This document shows, piece after piece, positions 32,363-41,712 of a DNA stretch of 64,000 nucleotides. A model generated the notes under the pieces. The model was given only the letters and a program-made list of their open reading frames with translations. It was not told the DNA's origin and did no database searches. The stretch's first letter is position 1. Every line of letters begins with the position of its first letter. This DNA comes from Alistipes dispar (GTDB lineage: Bacteria > Bacteroidota > Bacteroidia > Bacteroidales > Rikenellaceae), in NCBI RefSeq assembly GCF_006542685.1, contig NZ_AP019736.1:964001-1028000 (forward strand), written 5' to 3'. The translations under genes were made by a program, and so were the position numbers.

Positions 32363-33169
32363 GTGCGAACGGAATTTGCCAAATACGAAGGCGCAGGCAA
32401 CGACTTCATCCTCATAGACAACCGCGGCGAAGGATTCACGCCCGACCCGCGGCTGATCGCCCGCCTCTGCGACCGCCACTTCGGCATCGGCGCCGACGGA
32501 GTGATGACGCTCTCCCGCAGCGCCGGGACCGACTGCGCGATGCGTTACTTCAACGCCGACGGTTCGGAAGGCGAAATGTGCGGCAACGGAGCCCGCTGCT
32601 TCGCCCTTTTCGCCGAGCACCTGGGCATCGGCGGCGAACGCAAACGCTTCACCGCCGCGGACGGGCTGCACACGGCCCGCATCCTCCGCACGGAGGGGAC
32701 GGGCGGCCTGGTCGAACTGGGCATGACGGAGGTCGCGGAGATCCGCCGCGGCGACGGGTGGTGGTTCCTCAACACGGGCGTTCCCCACTACGTCGAATTC
32801 GTCAGGGACCTCGACACGGCGGACGTCTGCGGCCGGGGCCGGGCGATCCGCCGCGACACGGCGCGGTTCCCGCAGGGCACGAACGTCAATTTCGTCCGCA
32901 TCCTGCGCGACGGCGCGATCGCCGTCCGCACCTACGAACGGGGCGTCGAGGCTGAGACGCTGGCCTGCGGCACGGGCGCGACGGCGGCGGCCATCGTCAC
33001 GAACTTCGCCTGCCAGCCCGCCGTCCTCCGCTACGACGTCGCGGTTCCCGGCGGGACGCTTTCGGTACGGTTTTCGCGGGAGGCCGCTACGGAACACTAC
33101 TCGGACATCCGCCTCACGGGGCCCGCGCGGCGGGTCTTCGCCGGGGAGTTCGGGACCGAAGATTTCTGA
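32363..33169 (+). CDS. dapF: Diaminopimelate epimerase
   Basis: Converts LL- to meso-diaminopimelate for lysine and peptidoglycan synthesis. The 268-residue product has the two catalytic cysteines in conserved motifs, MCGNGARCFAL and LACGTGATAAA, and begins with the family pattern FAKYEGAGNDFILIDN. Length matches the family. The start is a GTG at 32363, the only codon that gives this N-terminus, with a promoter box 25 bp upstream. A small acidic protein gene follows 25 bp downstream. Confidence 0.95.
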   Translation: MRTEFAKYEGAGNDFILIDNRGEGFTPDPRLIARLCDRHFGIGADGVMTLSRSAGTDCAMRYFNADGSEGEMCGNGARCFALFAEHLGIGGERKRFTAADGLHTARILRTEGTGGLVELGMTEVAEIRRGDGWWFLNTGVPHYVEFVRDLDTADVCGRGRAIRRDTARFPQGTNVNFVRILRDGAIAVRTYERGVEAETLACGTGATAAAIVTNFACQPAVLRYDVAVPGGTLSVRFSREAATEHYSDIRLTGPARRVFAGEFGTEDF

Positions 33170-33194
33170 AACACCATTCAACCGTTTTTCACCC

Positions 33195-33389
33195 ATGAAA
33201 ACACAAAAGGGAGTCCGCGAGCAGCATTCGGACGAACTTCGGAAGGCCCGGCGCCTCGAACCGCTCCGCAAGAGCGGCAAGGAGCGCCACACGCTCTACA
33301 ACAGCCTCGGCGACGAAGACGACGAGGAGCTTACGCCCTATCCCCGGCGGGAGTCGGCCCTCGACTACCTCGACGACGACCAGCGATAA
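33195..33389 (+). CDS. Small charged protein of unknown function
   Basis: A 64-residue, highly charged protein with no membrane segment. Basic N-terminal half (QHSDELRKARRLEPLRKSGK) and acidic C-terminal half (LGDEDDEELTPYPRRESALD, then DYLDDDQR). It starts with ATG 25 bp after dapF in the same direction, and its codon use looks real rather than a shadow frame, so co-transcription with dapF is likely. No family recognised with certainty. Confidence 0.65.
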   Translation: MKTQKGVREQHSDELRKARRLEPLRKSGKERHTLYNSLGDEDDEELTPYPRRESALDYLDDDQR

Positions 33390-33463
33390 AGGCCGCGCGG
33401 CAGACGCATCCCGGCGGCACGACATACCCGGCGGAGGCCCCTCCGGCCCCGTCGCAAGAACCT

Positions 33464-33490
33464 CGCGCCCTTCCGAAGGAGAAGGGCGCG
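33464..33490 (+). terminator. Hairpin without U-tract before the alpha/beta hydrolase
   Basis: A perfect 10-bp stem (33464-33473 against 33481-33490) with a 7-base loop. No T run follows on the plus strand. It overlaps the ribosome-binding region of the next gene and may affect its expression. Confidence 0.45.
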
Positions 33491-33504
33491 GAAAAAGAAC
33501 GCAT

Positions 33505-34320
33505 ATGACCGAAAAATTCATCATGGCGGGGCGGACGGCCCTGCACGTCTGCGACTCGGAACGGGGCGACCGGTGCGTCGTGCTGTTGCACGGCTACCTC
33601 GAATCGCTGCTGGTCTGGGAGGAGTTCGTACCTTATCTTTACAAGCACGTCCGCGTGGTGATGCTCGACCTGCCGGGCCACGGCATCTCGGTCGTCGCGG
33701 GAGAGGTTCACACGATGGAGTATCTGGCCGACACGGTGGCCGACGGACTCCGGGCGCTGGGCATCGCCCGCTGCACGGCGGTCGGGCATTCGATGGGCGG
33801 CTACGTCGCCCTGGCCCTCTGCGAACGCCATCCCGAACTGCTCGACGGCGTGGTGCTGCTCAGCTCCACGCCCAACCCCGACACGCCGGAGAAGGCCGAA
33901 AACCGCCGCCGCGAAATCGCCCTCGTCCGGGCCGGCAGGAAGGACGCGCTGGCCCGGGTGGCCCCGGAAGCCGGATTCGCCGAGGAGAACCGCCCGCGGA
34001 TGAAAGACGCCATAGAGGATCTCGCCGAGCAGGTGTTCGTCACCGAAGACGAGGGCATCGTCGCCCTGCTCAACGGCATGATCGCCCGCAAGGACCAGAA
34101 CGACATGCTGCGCGCCTCGAAGGTCCCGCAGCTCTTCATCCTCGGACGCCGGGACGGCTACATTCCCGTCGAGACCGCCGAAAGGATGGCGGCCGCCCAT
34201 CCGCAGGCACGGGTCGCCTGGCTCGAACACAGCGGACACATGGGCTTCCTCGAAGAGCCGGAGGCCACGGCGCAGGCGATCCTCGGCTTCGTACGCGAAA
34301 CGGGCGGCCCGGCCGAATAA
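33505..34320 (+). CDS. Alpha/beta-hydrolase-fold protein
   Basis: Soluble esterase-like hydrolase of 271 residues. The oxyanion region appears as VVLLHGYLESLLVW, the nucleophile elbow as AVGHSMGGYVALAL, the acid in RRDGYIPVE and the catalytic His in LEHSGHMGFLEEP, so the full Ser-Asp-His triad is present. A lid of about 70 helical residues lies between. No signal peptide. Such sequences are often annotated as 2-succinyl-6-hydroxy-cyclohexadiene carboxylate synthase-like or generic hydrolases; nothing in the context points to a substrate. Confidence 0.88.
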   Translation: MTEKFIMAGRTALHVCDSERGDRCVVLLHGYLESLLVWEEFVPYLYKHVRVVMLDLPGHGISVVAGEVHTMEYLADTVADGLRALGIARCTAVGHSMGGYVALALCERHPELLDGVVLLSSTPNPDTPEKAENRRREIALVRAGRKDALARVAPEAGFAEENRPRMKDAIEDLAEQVFVTEDEGIVALLNGMIARKDQNDMLRASKVPQLFILGRRDGYIPVETAERMAAAHPQARVAWLEHSGHMGFLEEPEATAQAILGFVRETGGPAE

Positions 34321-34407
34321 ACGCCGCACGCCCGGCGCCGGCGGAGACCGCTTCGGAGGCGCCCGAGACCGCCGCCCCGGCACGGCGGCATCTTCTCCGC
34401 TTCTGCA

Positions 34408-34437
34408 ACGGACGACCCTTCGGGGCCGTCCGTTTTC
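34408..34437 (+). terminator. Terminator after the alpha/beta hydrolase
   Basis: ACGGACG pairs with CGTCCGT, with one mismatch and three further GC pairs closing a TTCG tetraloop, followed by a short T run. Confidence 0.75.
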
Positions 34438-35128
34438 GTATCCCGGGGTCTGCGTTCCGCCTTCCGCACGTCTCCGGAAGAGCCTTTCGGCCGCTTTCCG
34501 GACCTCCCAAGGATTTACTTCGCCGGCACACGGCATAATTTACAATCAGTTATCGAGCAACGCATTACGATAACAATCCGATTGAAAAAACCTACTTTCC
34601 GGTTTAATATCCATCGTGAAAAGAAATATTATGGTGAAATTTGTGTGACAACCTGACCGACCTTATGAGAAACCTCTGCTCGCTGACGACTTCGTTCCCG
34701 GCCGACCGGCTGCGGCCTCTTCCGCCGCGCACGGAGCATACCCGTCCGGCATGCGCGAAGAGTTTCCCCGCCTTGCGAGGGGGGGGGAATTTCCACCGCG
34801 GGAAATAGTCCGCAAAACCGGTAAACCGACGTGCGTCTTCCAAACATCCGACGCACGATCCACACCTGATATTATAATCATAGCCGATCCCGACGGCGGA
34901 GCGTACTCCGGCGCCGGTCCGTCGTGCGCCCTGCGCATCCGTTCCTCCGCCGGGAACGGACGCCCCGCCATGCCCGGCAAATCCGATTTCAAATCCATAA
35001 CCCAACAGAAAAAGCCTATGAAACACAACCGACTCCGTTTTTCCGGCTCCCCTCCGGACGCCGCTCTCCACGCCGGGTTCCGGCACGCAGCAAACGAAAA
35101 ATCCATCAATTAAATCAAACGTTCCCAC
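34438..35128. other. Long non-coding leader region upstream of susC
   Basis: About 690 bp without a supported gene. It contains an AT-rich part (about 34540-34640), a run of nine G at 34779-34787 and no clear TAnnTTTG element. No ECF sigma/FecR pair or hybrid two-component sensor is encoded here, although these often sit beside SusC/D loci. An in-frame reading across 34751-35113 has no recognisable domain and is not called. Confidence 0.5.
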
Positions 35129-38100
35129 ATGGACCAAAAACGAAGCATAGAAACACGCCTCAAGGGCGTGGGTATCCTGCGCAGAACCACACGGTATCTG
35201 CTTGTCACGATGCTGGCCGTCCTGGCATCGGCGACCGCGCTGCAGGCGCAAAACACCGTCATCAAAGGCGTCGTCACGGACAAGGGCGGCGCCCCCATCG
35301 CCGGCGTGACCGTCGTGGCGAAAGGCACGACCGCAGGCGAAGTGACCTCGAGCGACGGCTCCTACACACTCAGCGTTCCGGCCGGAGCGGAGGTGCTCCA
35401 GTTCTCGTTCATCGGCATGGAGACCCAGGAGGTCGCCATCGGCTCGCGGACGGAGATCAACGTCACGATGGCCCCCGGCTCGCTCGGCATCGACGAGGTG
35501 GTGGTGGTCGGCTACGGTACGCTGGCCAAACGCGACCTCTCCTCGTCGGTGGCTTCCGTGAAGAACGAAGACCTCACCGAACGCACCACGGCCTTCAACA
35601 TCATGCAGGGCATCGCGGGCAAGGTCGCCGGCGTGAAGAACGTCTCGTTCTCCGGACGTCCGGGCGGCTCCTCGGCGCTGCGTATCCGCGGTATGGGTTC
35701 GATCAACGCCGGCAGCGACCCGATCTACGTCATGGACGGCGTGGTGGGCGTCGATCCCTCGCTCATCAACCCCGAAAACGTGGAGTCGATCGACGTGCTG
35801 AAGGACGCCGCCGCAACCTCCATGTACGGTGCGCAGGGCGCCAACGGCGTGGTCATCATCACCACCAAGTCGGGCAAGAAGGGACAGGGAACCGTGACCT
35901 ACAACGGCAAGGTGGGCTTCGGCTTCCTCAACCGCAAGCTCGACCTGCTCGACGCCGACGAATACATGGAGGTGCAGCGCCGCGCCTACGCTTACAGCGG
36001 CAAGGTGATGCCCCACCTCGAGACCCCTTACGAGAACCTCTTCTACTACGCCAAGGACCCCGCCGGCAACTTCCAGCGCGACGAGAACGGCTACCTGATC
36101 GCCTCGCCCAAATACGACACCGACTGGCAGGAGGCGCTGACGCAGACGGCCATCACCAACGACCACACCGTTTCGTTCGCTTCGGGCAACGACAAGACGT
36201 CGGTCTATTCGAGCATCGCCTATCAGAACTTCGAAGGTCTGGTCAAATACACCAACTCGGAGCGCATGACGGGAACGGTGAACGTGAAGAGCGACATCAC
36301 CGACTGGCTCAACGTGCAGACCGTCGTGACGGCCGGCACGGACAAGACCAACGCCGCCGACGGCGAGAGCGGATTCGGACAGGGTCCGGTGCGCAACATG
36401 CTCGAGATGCCACCCATCGTTCCGGTGCGCTACGAGGACGGCACGTGGGGCCGCAAGGACGACTACCCGCTGGGCGAGCTGGCCGAAAACCCGCTGCGCC
36501 TGCTCCAGGAGAAGAAGAGCGTCACCGAGACCGACTACGCGATCTTCAACGTCATCGCCGACATCCACCTGACCAAGAAGCTGACCTTCACGGCCAAGGG
36601 CGACTATCAGATGACCAACCGCCGGACGCTGAGCTACGCCAAGGCCGGCCTGCACGGCGAGACCGACACCAACGGCGGCTACGCCGACATCGGCAACACC
36701 AAGTCGCGCCGCTGGTCGAACGAGGACTACTTCACCTATGCCGACTCGTGGTTCGACGACCAGCTCAAGTCGAACTTCGTGCTGGGCGCCAGTTGGTACT
36801 ACAACCACTCGGAGAACTCGTCGGCGGGTTCGGAGCAGTTCTTCGACGACTTCTTCGGCTACCACAACCTCGGCGCCGGCACGGTCTATCACAAGCCCAC
36901 GTCGGGCATGAGCCAGCAGACGATGAACTCCTACTACTTCCGCATGAACCACACCTTCCGCGACAAGTACCTGCTGGGCTTCACGCTGCGCGCCGACGGC
37001 GCCTCGAACTTCGGCGCCAACAACAAGTACGGCTGGTTCCCCTCGGCCTCGGCGGCGTGGATCATCTCCGAGGAGCCCTTCTTCGACGCGGCCCGCAAAT
37101 GGGTGAGCAACCTGAAGCTGCGCGCCAGCTACGGTACGGTGGGCAACGCCTCGATCCCCAACTACAGCACGATCTCGCAGTACAGCAACGACCAGATGAT
37201 CCTCAACGGCGCGCTGAACCCCTACGTCGTGCTCTCGAACCTCGGCAACGCCGACCTGAAGTGGGAGACCTCGAAGCAGTTCAACGTCGGTCTCGACGTC
37301 TCGCTGTTCGACAACCGGCTGGAGCTGATCATGGACTACTACAACAAGACCACCACCGACCTGCTTTTCCAGAAACAGGTTCCCTACACGACGGGATACG
37401 CCACGACGTGGACCAACCTGGGCAAGATCCGCAACAAGGGTTTCGAGCTCACGATCTCGTCGCGCAATATCAGCCACAAGAATTTCCAGTGGACGACCGA
37501 CCTCGTCTTCTCGACCAACCGGCTCATGGTGATCGACGTCGGCGGCGAGCGCATCGACCTGGGCAACAACGCCATCGCCGAGGCCGGCAAGCCGTGGGGC
37601 TCGTTCTTCGTGCTGAACCGTCTGGGAACCTGGGGCCTCGACGAGGTGGACGAAGCCCGCAAATACGGCAAGAAACCCGGCGACCTGAAGTTCGAGGACC
37701 GCAACCACGACTACGTGATCGACGACAACGACCGCCGGATCATGGGCAACGGAACCCCCAAGGGCGACATCACGCTGGTGAACACCTTCCGCTACAAGGG
37801 CTTCTCGCTCATGGTGGACCTGAACGCCGCCTACGGCTTCAAGATCATGGGCATCACCACGACGATGATGGAGAACCGCCAGCTCTACGGCAACTCCATG
37901 AAGTCGGTGCTCAACGCCTGGACGCCGGAGAACCAGAACTCGATGATCGCCGCACTGCGCCTCCCGTCGGACGTGAACTTCGGCGAGAACGAGAAGGACT
38001 CGCGGATGCTCTACGACGGCGACTTCCTGCGCATCCGCAACATCTCGCTCTCGTACGACTTCAAGCCGGAGCTGCTCCGCAAGCTGCGCGTCATCAAGGG

Positions 38101-38263
38101 CCTGAGCATCGGCGTCAATGTCGAGAACCTGCACGTATTCACCGAATATCCGGGCTACGACCCCGAGGTGGGCGCCTTCAACACGGACCGCGGCCAGAGC
38201 ATCGACTTCTACTCCTACCCGCACCCGACGACCGTCTCGGCCAACATCAAGATCACCTTCTAA
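35129..38263 (+). CDS. SusC/RagA-family TonB-dependent outer-membrane transporter
   Basis: Outer-membrane importer of 1044 residues that works with the adjacent SusD-like lipoprotein. It has a long signal peptide (LLVTMLAVLASATALQA), a carboxypeptidase-regulatory-like domain (about 45-120, with KGVVTDKGGAPIAGVTVV), the SusC motif DEVVVVGYGT, a plug domain and a beta-barrel ending NIKITF. The protein lies first in a five-gene run whose other products are lipoproteins. The transported nutrient is not evident: no glycoside hydrolase, lyase or protease is linked. Confidence 0.96.
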   Translation: MDQKRSIETRLKGVGILRRTTRYLLVTMLAVLASATALQAQNTVIKGVVTDKGGAPIAGVTVVAKGTTAGEVTSSDGSYTLSVPAGAEVLQFSFIGMETQEVAIGSRTEINVTMAPGSLGIDEVVVVGYGTLAKRDLSSSVASVKNEDLTERTTAFNIMQGIAGKVAGVKNVSFSGRPGGSSALRIRGMGSINAGSDPIYVMDGVVGVDPSLINPENVESIDVLKDAAATSMYGAQGANGVVIITTKSGKKGQGTVTYNGKVGFGFLNRKLDLLDADEYMEVQRRAYAYSGKVMPHLETPYENLFYYAKDPAGNFQRDENGYLIASPKYDTDWQEALTQTAITNDHTVSFASGNDKTSVYSSIAYQNFEGLVKYTNSERMTGTVNVKSDITDWLNVQTVVTAGTDKTNAADGESGFGQGPVRNMLEMPPIVPVRYEDGTWGRKDDYPLGELAENPLRLLQEKKSVTETDYAIFNVIADIHLTKKLTFTAKGDYQMTNRRTLSYAKAGLHGETDTNGGYADIGNTKSRRWSNEDYFTYADSWFDDQLKSNFVLGASWYYNHSENSSAGSEQFFDDFFGYHNLGAGTVYHKPTSGMSQQTMNSYYFRMNHTFRDKYLLGFTLRADGASNFGANNKYGWFPSASAAWIISEEPFFDAARKWVSNLKLRASYGTVGNASIPNYSTISQYSNDQMILNGALNPYVVLSNLGNADLKWETSKQFNVGLDVSLFDNRLELIMDYYNKTTTDLLFQKQVPYTTGYATTWTNLGKIRNKGFELTISSRNISHKNFQWTTDLVFSTNRLMVIDVGGERIDLGNNAIAEAGKPWGSFFVLNRLGTWGLDEVDEARKYGKKPGDLKFEDRNHDYVIDDNDRRIMGNGTPKGDITLVNTFRYKGFSLMVDLNAAYGFKIMGITTTMMENRQLYGNSMKSVLNAWTPENQNSMIAALRLPSDVNFGENEKDSRMLYDGDFLRIRNISLSYDFKPELLRKLRVIKGLSIGVNVENLHVFTEYPGYDPEVGAFNTDRGQSIDFYSYPHPTTVSANIKITF

Positions 38264-38276
38264 CAACCGAATCCCT

Positions 38277-39800
38277 ATGAAAAGAGAGATATTGAACATC
38301 GGCTGGGCGCTCGCCGCGACGGCGGCGCTGTCGTCGTGCGACTCGTTCCTCGAGGAGTCGCCCAAGACCTTCCTTTCGCCGAAATACTACTTCCAGACGG
38401 AAAACCAGATCACCGCCGGCGTGAACGGCCTCTACACCTTCGTGGACGACATCTTCGACGGCGACATCGAGGTGGGCACGCAGAACTTCATCTTCCTGGA
38501 CTACCTGCCCGGCTACGGCATCCGCCCGCGCGCCGCGAGCAGCCTCTACCTCTCGCAGGCGCTCAACCTCTCCGTCACCGAGGAGAGCACCCACGTCGAG
38601 AACCTCTGGAAGTCCTCCTATTTCGCCATCGAGAACTGCAACGGCGTGATCGCCGGCATCGAGGCGGCCAAGAACGTGGAGATCGCCGAGGACACCCGCA
38701 ACAAGCTGCTGGGCGAAGCCTACTTCCTCCGCGCGTACAACTACTTCAACCTCGTGCGGCTCTACGGCCCCGTGCCCCTGAAGAAGAAGACCACCTCCGA
38801 CCTGTCGCAGGCGCAACTGCCCCTGTCGTCCGAGGAGGCGATCTACGAAGTGATCGTCACGGACCTCACGCAGGCCGAGAAACTGATGGAGAACGCCCCC
38901 TGGACGAGCACCGACGGCCGCGTGACGAAGGGAGCCGTGAAGTCGATGCTGGCCAAGGTCTATCTCACGATGGCCGGCTATCCCCTGCAGAAGGGCGGCG
39001 AATACTACCGTATGGCCTACGAGAAGGCGCACGAGGTGTACGAGAGCGGGCAGTTCCGCCTGTTCGACACCTACGCCGAGATGCGCGACCCGGCGAACGC
39101 CAATTCGGGCGAGTTCATCTGGATGATCCAGCGCGAAGCGGACCGGGCCGGCTCCCCCGTGCACAACGACATGCTGCCCTATCCCGAACCCTCGAAGGCG
39201 ATCTCGCAGAACGGCGCGTACGGCGGAGCGCTGGCTCCCGCACAGGCCTTCTACGAGTCCTACCCCGCCGGCGACCTGCGCACGGCCGAGAAGGGCTACT
39301 ATTACACCGAGCACGAGGCGCAGGACGGCTCGGGCGTCGTGGAGCTGGGCGCTCCCTTCATCTACAAGTACTGGGACGCCAGCGCCGCCGAAACGGGCAA
39401 GTCGGGCATGAACTACGCCCTGCTGCGCTATGCCGACGTCCTGCTGATGATGGCCGAGGCGAAGGCGCAGGCCGACGGCGGCTCCACCACCGACACGGAC
39501 GCCGTGGAAGCCTACTACATGGTCCGCCACCGCGCCCTGCCCGACGAGGAGAAGCCCTCGAAGATCGACGTGAATCAGGTGCTCAAGGAGCGTTTCTGGG
39601 AGATCTGCTTCGAGACCCAGACATGGTACGACATGCTGCGCACGCGCAAGGCACTGAATCCCACGACAGGTCAGATCGTGGACCTCATCGGCTGCCAGAC
39701 CCCCGGCCACACCGAGGGCGCACGCTTCGAGGAGGCCGACCTGCTGCTGCCCTACCCGCTCCGCGAGAAACGTCTGAACCCCAACCTGGTACGGAAATAA
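38277..39800 (+). CDS. SusD/RagB-family surface nutrient-binding lipoprotein
   Basis: Surface lipoprotein of 507 residues acting as the lid of the SusC transporter. The lipobox ends LSSC (Cys21), followed by DSFLEESPKTFLSPKYYFQT, the usual SusD start. TPR-like helices form most of the fold, with ENCNGVIAGIEAAKNVEIAE and AEAYFLRAYNYFNLVRLYGP-like segments (here GEAYFLRAYNYFNLVRLYGP) being diagnostic. The C-terminus ends in YPLREKRLNPNLVRK, as in this family. It begins 13 bp after susC. Confidence 0.96.
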   Translation: MKREILNIGWALAATAALSSCDSFLEESPKTFLSPKYYFQTENQITAGVNGLYTFVDDIFDGDIEVGTQNFIFLDYLPGYGIRPRAASSLYLSQALNLSVTEESTHVENLWKSSYFAIENCNGVIAGIEAAKNVEIAEDTRNKLLGEAYFLRAYNYFNLVRLYGPVPLKKKTTSDLSQAQLPLSSEEAIYEVIVTDLTQAEKLMENAPWTSTDGRVTKGAVKSMLAKVYLTMAGYPLQKGGEYYRMAYEKAHEVYESGQFRLFDTYAEMRDPANANSGEFIWMIQREADRAGSPVHNDMLPYPEPSKAISQNGAYGGALAPAQAFYESYPAGDLRTAEKGYYYTEHEAQDGSGVVELGAPFIYKYWDASAAETGKSGMNYALLRYADVLLMMAEAKAQADGGSTTDTDAVEAYYMVRHRALPDEEKPSKIDVNQVLKERFWEICFETQTWYDMLRTRKALNPTTGQIVDLIGCQTPGHTEGARFEEADLLLPYPLREKRLNPNLVRK

Positions 39801-39828
39801 CCGGCCGGGAACGTCAAAAAAACGTGAG

Positions 39829-41211
39829 ATGAAATTCCGATTCAGATATGCGGTCCTCCCGTGCCTGCTGCCGGCCTTCGCGGCGGCATGCAGCACCGAG
39901 GCCACACACCGCAGACCCAACATCTTCGACGACGAGGAGTCGTTCGCGGCCGTGACGTTCTCGTCGAACGCCGACTCGCTCTTCCTCTCGTGGGAGCTGA
40001 CCGACGACCGCATCCAGTTCGACAGCTACCGGATCACGGACAACAAGTCGCAGCAGGTACTGACGGTCGGCCGCGACGAGACCTCGTGCCTGCTGACGCA
40101 CGTGCCGTACAACGAACCCGTAGCAGTCTACCTGTCGCTCGTCGCCGGCGGCGAGGTGGTGAAGACGGCCAAGACGGACGTCGTGATCGACGGCCTCGAC
40201 AAGACGACCGCCGCGACGCTGATCCCCGACCGGGGCAGCGTCACGGGCGGCGACGGGACCTACTCGATCCCCCTGCCCGACGGCCGGAGCATCTTCCTCA
40301 TGGGAGACTCCTACATCGGGCCGGTGACCAACGGCCAGCGCCCGACCTCCGACCACATGTTCCGCAACACCTACATTCTCTACGACGAGGGGCGGGTGAG
40401 CGCGATCTACGGCGCCGGAGGCGACGGGAACGCCTCGGCGGCCGTACCGCCGGGCGTATCGGACGAGAGCAGGAAATGGTACTGGCCCGGCCACGGATTC
40501 GTCGAGGGCAACACGCTCTACGTCTTCCAGACGGTCATGTACCAGGGAGCCGAGGGCATGTGGGGATTCCGCTACGAGACGACCGACATTCTGGAGTACG
40601 AGCTGCCCTCGCTGACGCTGCGGCGCACGACCCGCATTCCCTTCCGCGGTTCGGAGGACATCCACTACGGCATGGCCGCGCTCAACGACGGCGACTACGT
40701 TTACGTCTATGCCCAGGTGGACGTCACCAACGACGCCGATCCGATCTCCGAGGTGCTGGTCGCCCGCACCACCCCCGCGAAACTCTGCACCGACTGGGAG
40801 TACTACACCGGTTCGGGCTGGAGCACGGACCCATCGGCCGCCGAGCGGCTCGAAGGGCTGGCGAGCGTGCCGGTCTCCTCGCAGTTCAACGTCTTCCGCC
40901 TGCGCGACAAGTACGTGCTGCTGACGCAGAACAAGCGTTACAACAGCGGCGAGATCTACACCTTCACGTCGGACAGCCCCGCGGGACCGTGGCGCAACAA
41001 GCAGCTGATCTACAGGATTCCCGCCATGGAGAACAGGAAACTGTTCACCTACAACGCCATGGCGCACCCCCAGTTCGAAAAGGACGGCATGATCCTCGTC
41101 AGCTACAACGTCAATACCGAAGAGTTCTCACAACAGTTCAGCGACGTCAGCACCTACCGGCCCCGTTTCTTCTGGATCGGAATCGACCGGATATTGAACA
41201 GCAAGCGATAA
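39829..41211 (+). CDS. DUF5005/DUF4185-like beta-propeller lipoprotein
   Basis: Lipoprotein of 460 residues (lipobox AAAC, Cys21). An N-terminal Ig/fibronectin-like part (about 38-130, FSSNADSLFLSWELTDDRIQ onward) is followed by a propeller-like domain with repeated short blades: SIFLMGDSYIGPV, HGFVEGNTLYVFQTVMY, DIHYGMAALNDGDYVYVYAQ and KYVLLTQNKRYNSGEIYTFT. This pattern resembles DUF5005/DUF4185 proteins, which are found in SusC/D loci and share the fold of five-bladed glycan-active enzymes. The sequence alone does not show whether it is a hydrolase or a binding protein. Confidence 0.7.
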   Translation: MKFRFRYAVLPCLLPAFAAACSTEATHRRPNIFDDEESFAAVTFSSNADSLFLSWELTDDRIQFDSYRITDNKSQQVLTVGRDETSCLLTHVPYNEPVAVYLSLVAGGEVVKTAKTDVVIDGLDKTTAATLIPDRGSVTGGDGTYSIPLPDGRSIFLMGDSYIGPVTNGQRPTSDHMFRNTYILYDEGRVSAIYGAGGDGNASAAVPPGVSDESRKWYWPGHGFVEGNTLYVFQTVMYQGAEGMWGFRYETTDILEYELPSLTLRRTTRIPFRGSEDIHYGMAALNDGDYVYVYAQVDVTNDADPISEVLVARTTPAKLCTDWEYYTGSGWSTDPSAAERLEGLASVPVSSQFNVFRLRDKYVLLTQNKRYNSGEIYTFTSDSPAGPWRNKQLIYRIPAMENRKLFTYNAMAHPQFEKDGMILVSYNVNTEEFSQQFSDVSTYRPRFFWIGIDRILNSKR

Positions 41212-41229
41212 CCACAAAAAACAGAAACC

Positions 41230-41694
41230 ATGAAAAAATACGCATTGATACTCACGTGCGCGGCGGCCTGCGCGGCGCTCACGGGTTGCGAGGATGTCTC
41301 GGACCGTATGTCGTCCGACTACCCGAGCACCTACGACATAAAATACGGCATCCGCCAGGTCCTCCAGTACGACCCTATGAACATCAACGGAATCGACGTG
41401 GCGGAGAAGTTCGACTTCTTCGGCACGCTGCGCTTCACGATCCACGTCAAGGACAACCGGATGGCCAGCCTCGAGTTTTCGAACGGCGACGTGCCCTTCT
41501 CGCCCTACGCCTTCGAGATTCCCTCGGGCGAGGTCGAATGCTACCTGGACACCGAGGCGCTGCCCAACGAGCTGCGGATCAAGGGGACGGACAACGTCGT
41601 CGCCTACTTCCAGAACGGCGAGTTCTCGGTCCCGTTCCAGCTCGACTGCGAGGAGCTCAACTACAAGTACACTTTCAAGGAGATTGTCGAATAA
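41230..41694 (+). CDS. Small lipoprotein of the SusC/D locus, unknown function
   Basis: A 154-residue lipoprotein with a clear lipobox LTGC (Cys20). The mature part is beta-rich (FDFFGTLRFTIHVKDNRMAS, SPYAFEIPSGEVECYLDTEA) and looks like a single beta-sandwich domain. It sits 18 bp after the DUF5005-like gene and 18 bp before the next gene, so it is a member of the SusC/D operon and probably a surface glycan-binding or accessory lipoprotein. No family is recognised. Confidence 0.8.
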   Translation: MKKYALILTCAAACAALTGCEDVSDRMSSDYPSTYDIKYGIRQVLQYDPMNINGIDVAEKFDFFGTLRFTIHVKDNRMASLEFSNGDVPFSPYAFEIPSGEVECYLDTEALPNELRIKGTDNVVAYFQNGEFSVPFQLDCEELNYKYTFKEIVE

Positions 41695-41712
41695 TTTAAC
41701 CCGGAACGCGTT

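Noticed and set aside
34751..35113. A 120-codon frame just upstream of susC that might be a regulator
   Set aside because: No helix-turn-helix, sigma or FecR features; composition is Arg/Pro/Gly-rich like random GC-rich DNA and it contains the G9 run.
34604..38365. Very long antisense open frame (over 1200 codons) opposite susC
   Set aside because: It mirrors a clear SusC gene in GC-rich DNA; its translation is rich in Val, Leu, Arg, His and Gly with no domain. High third-position GC in the true gene removes stop codons on the other strand.
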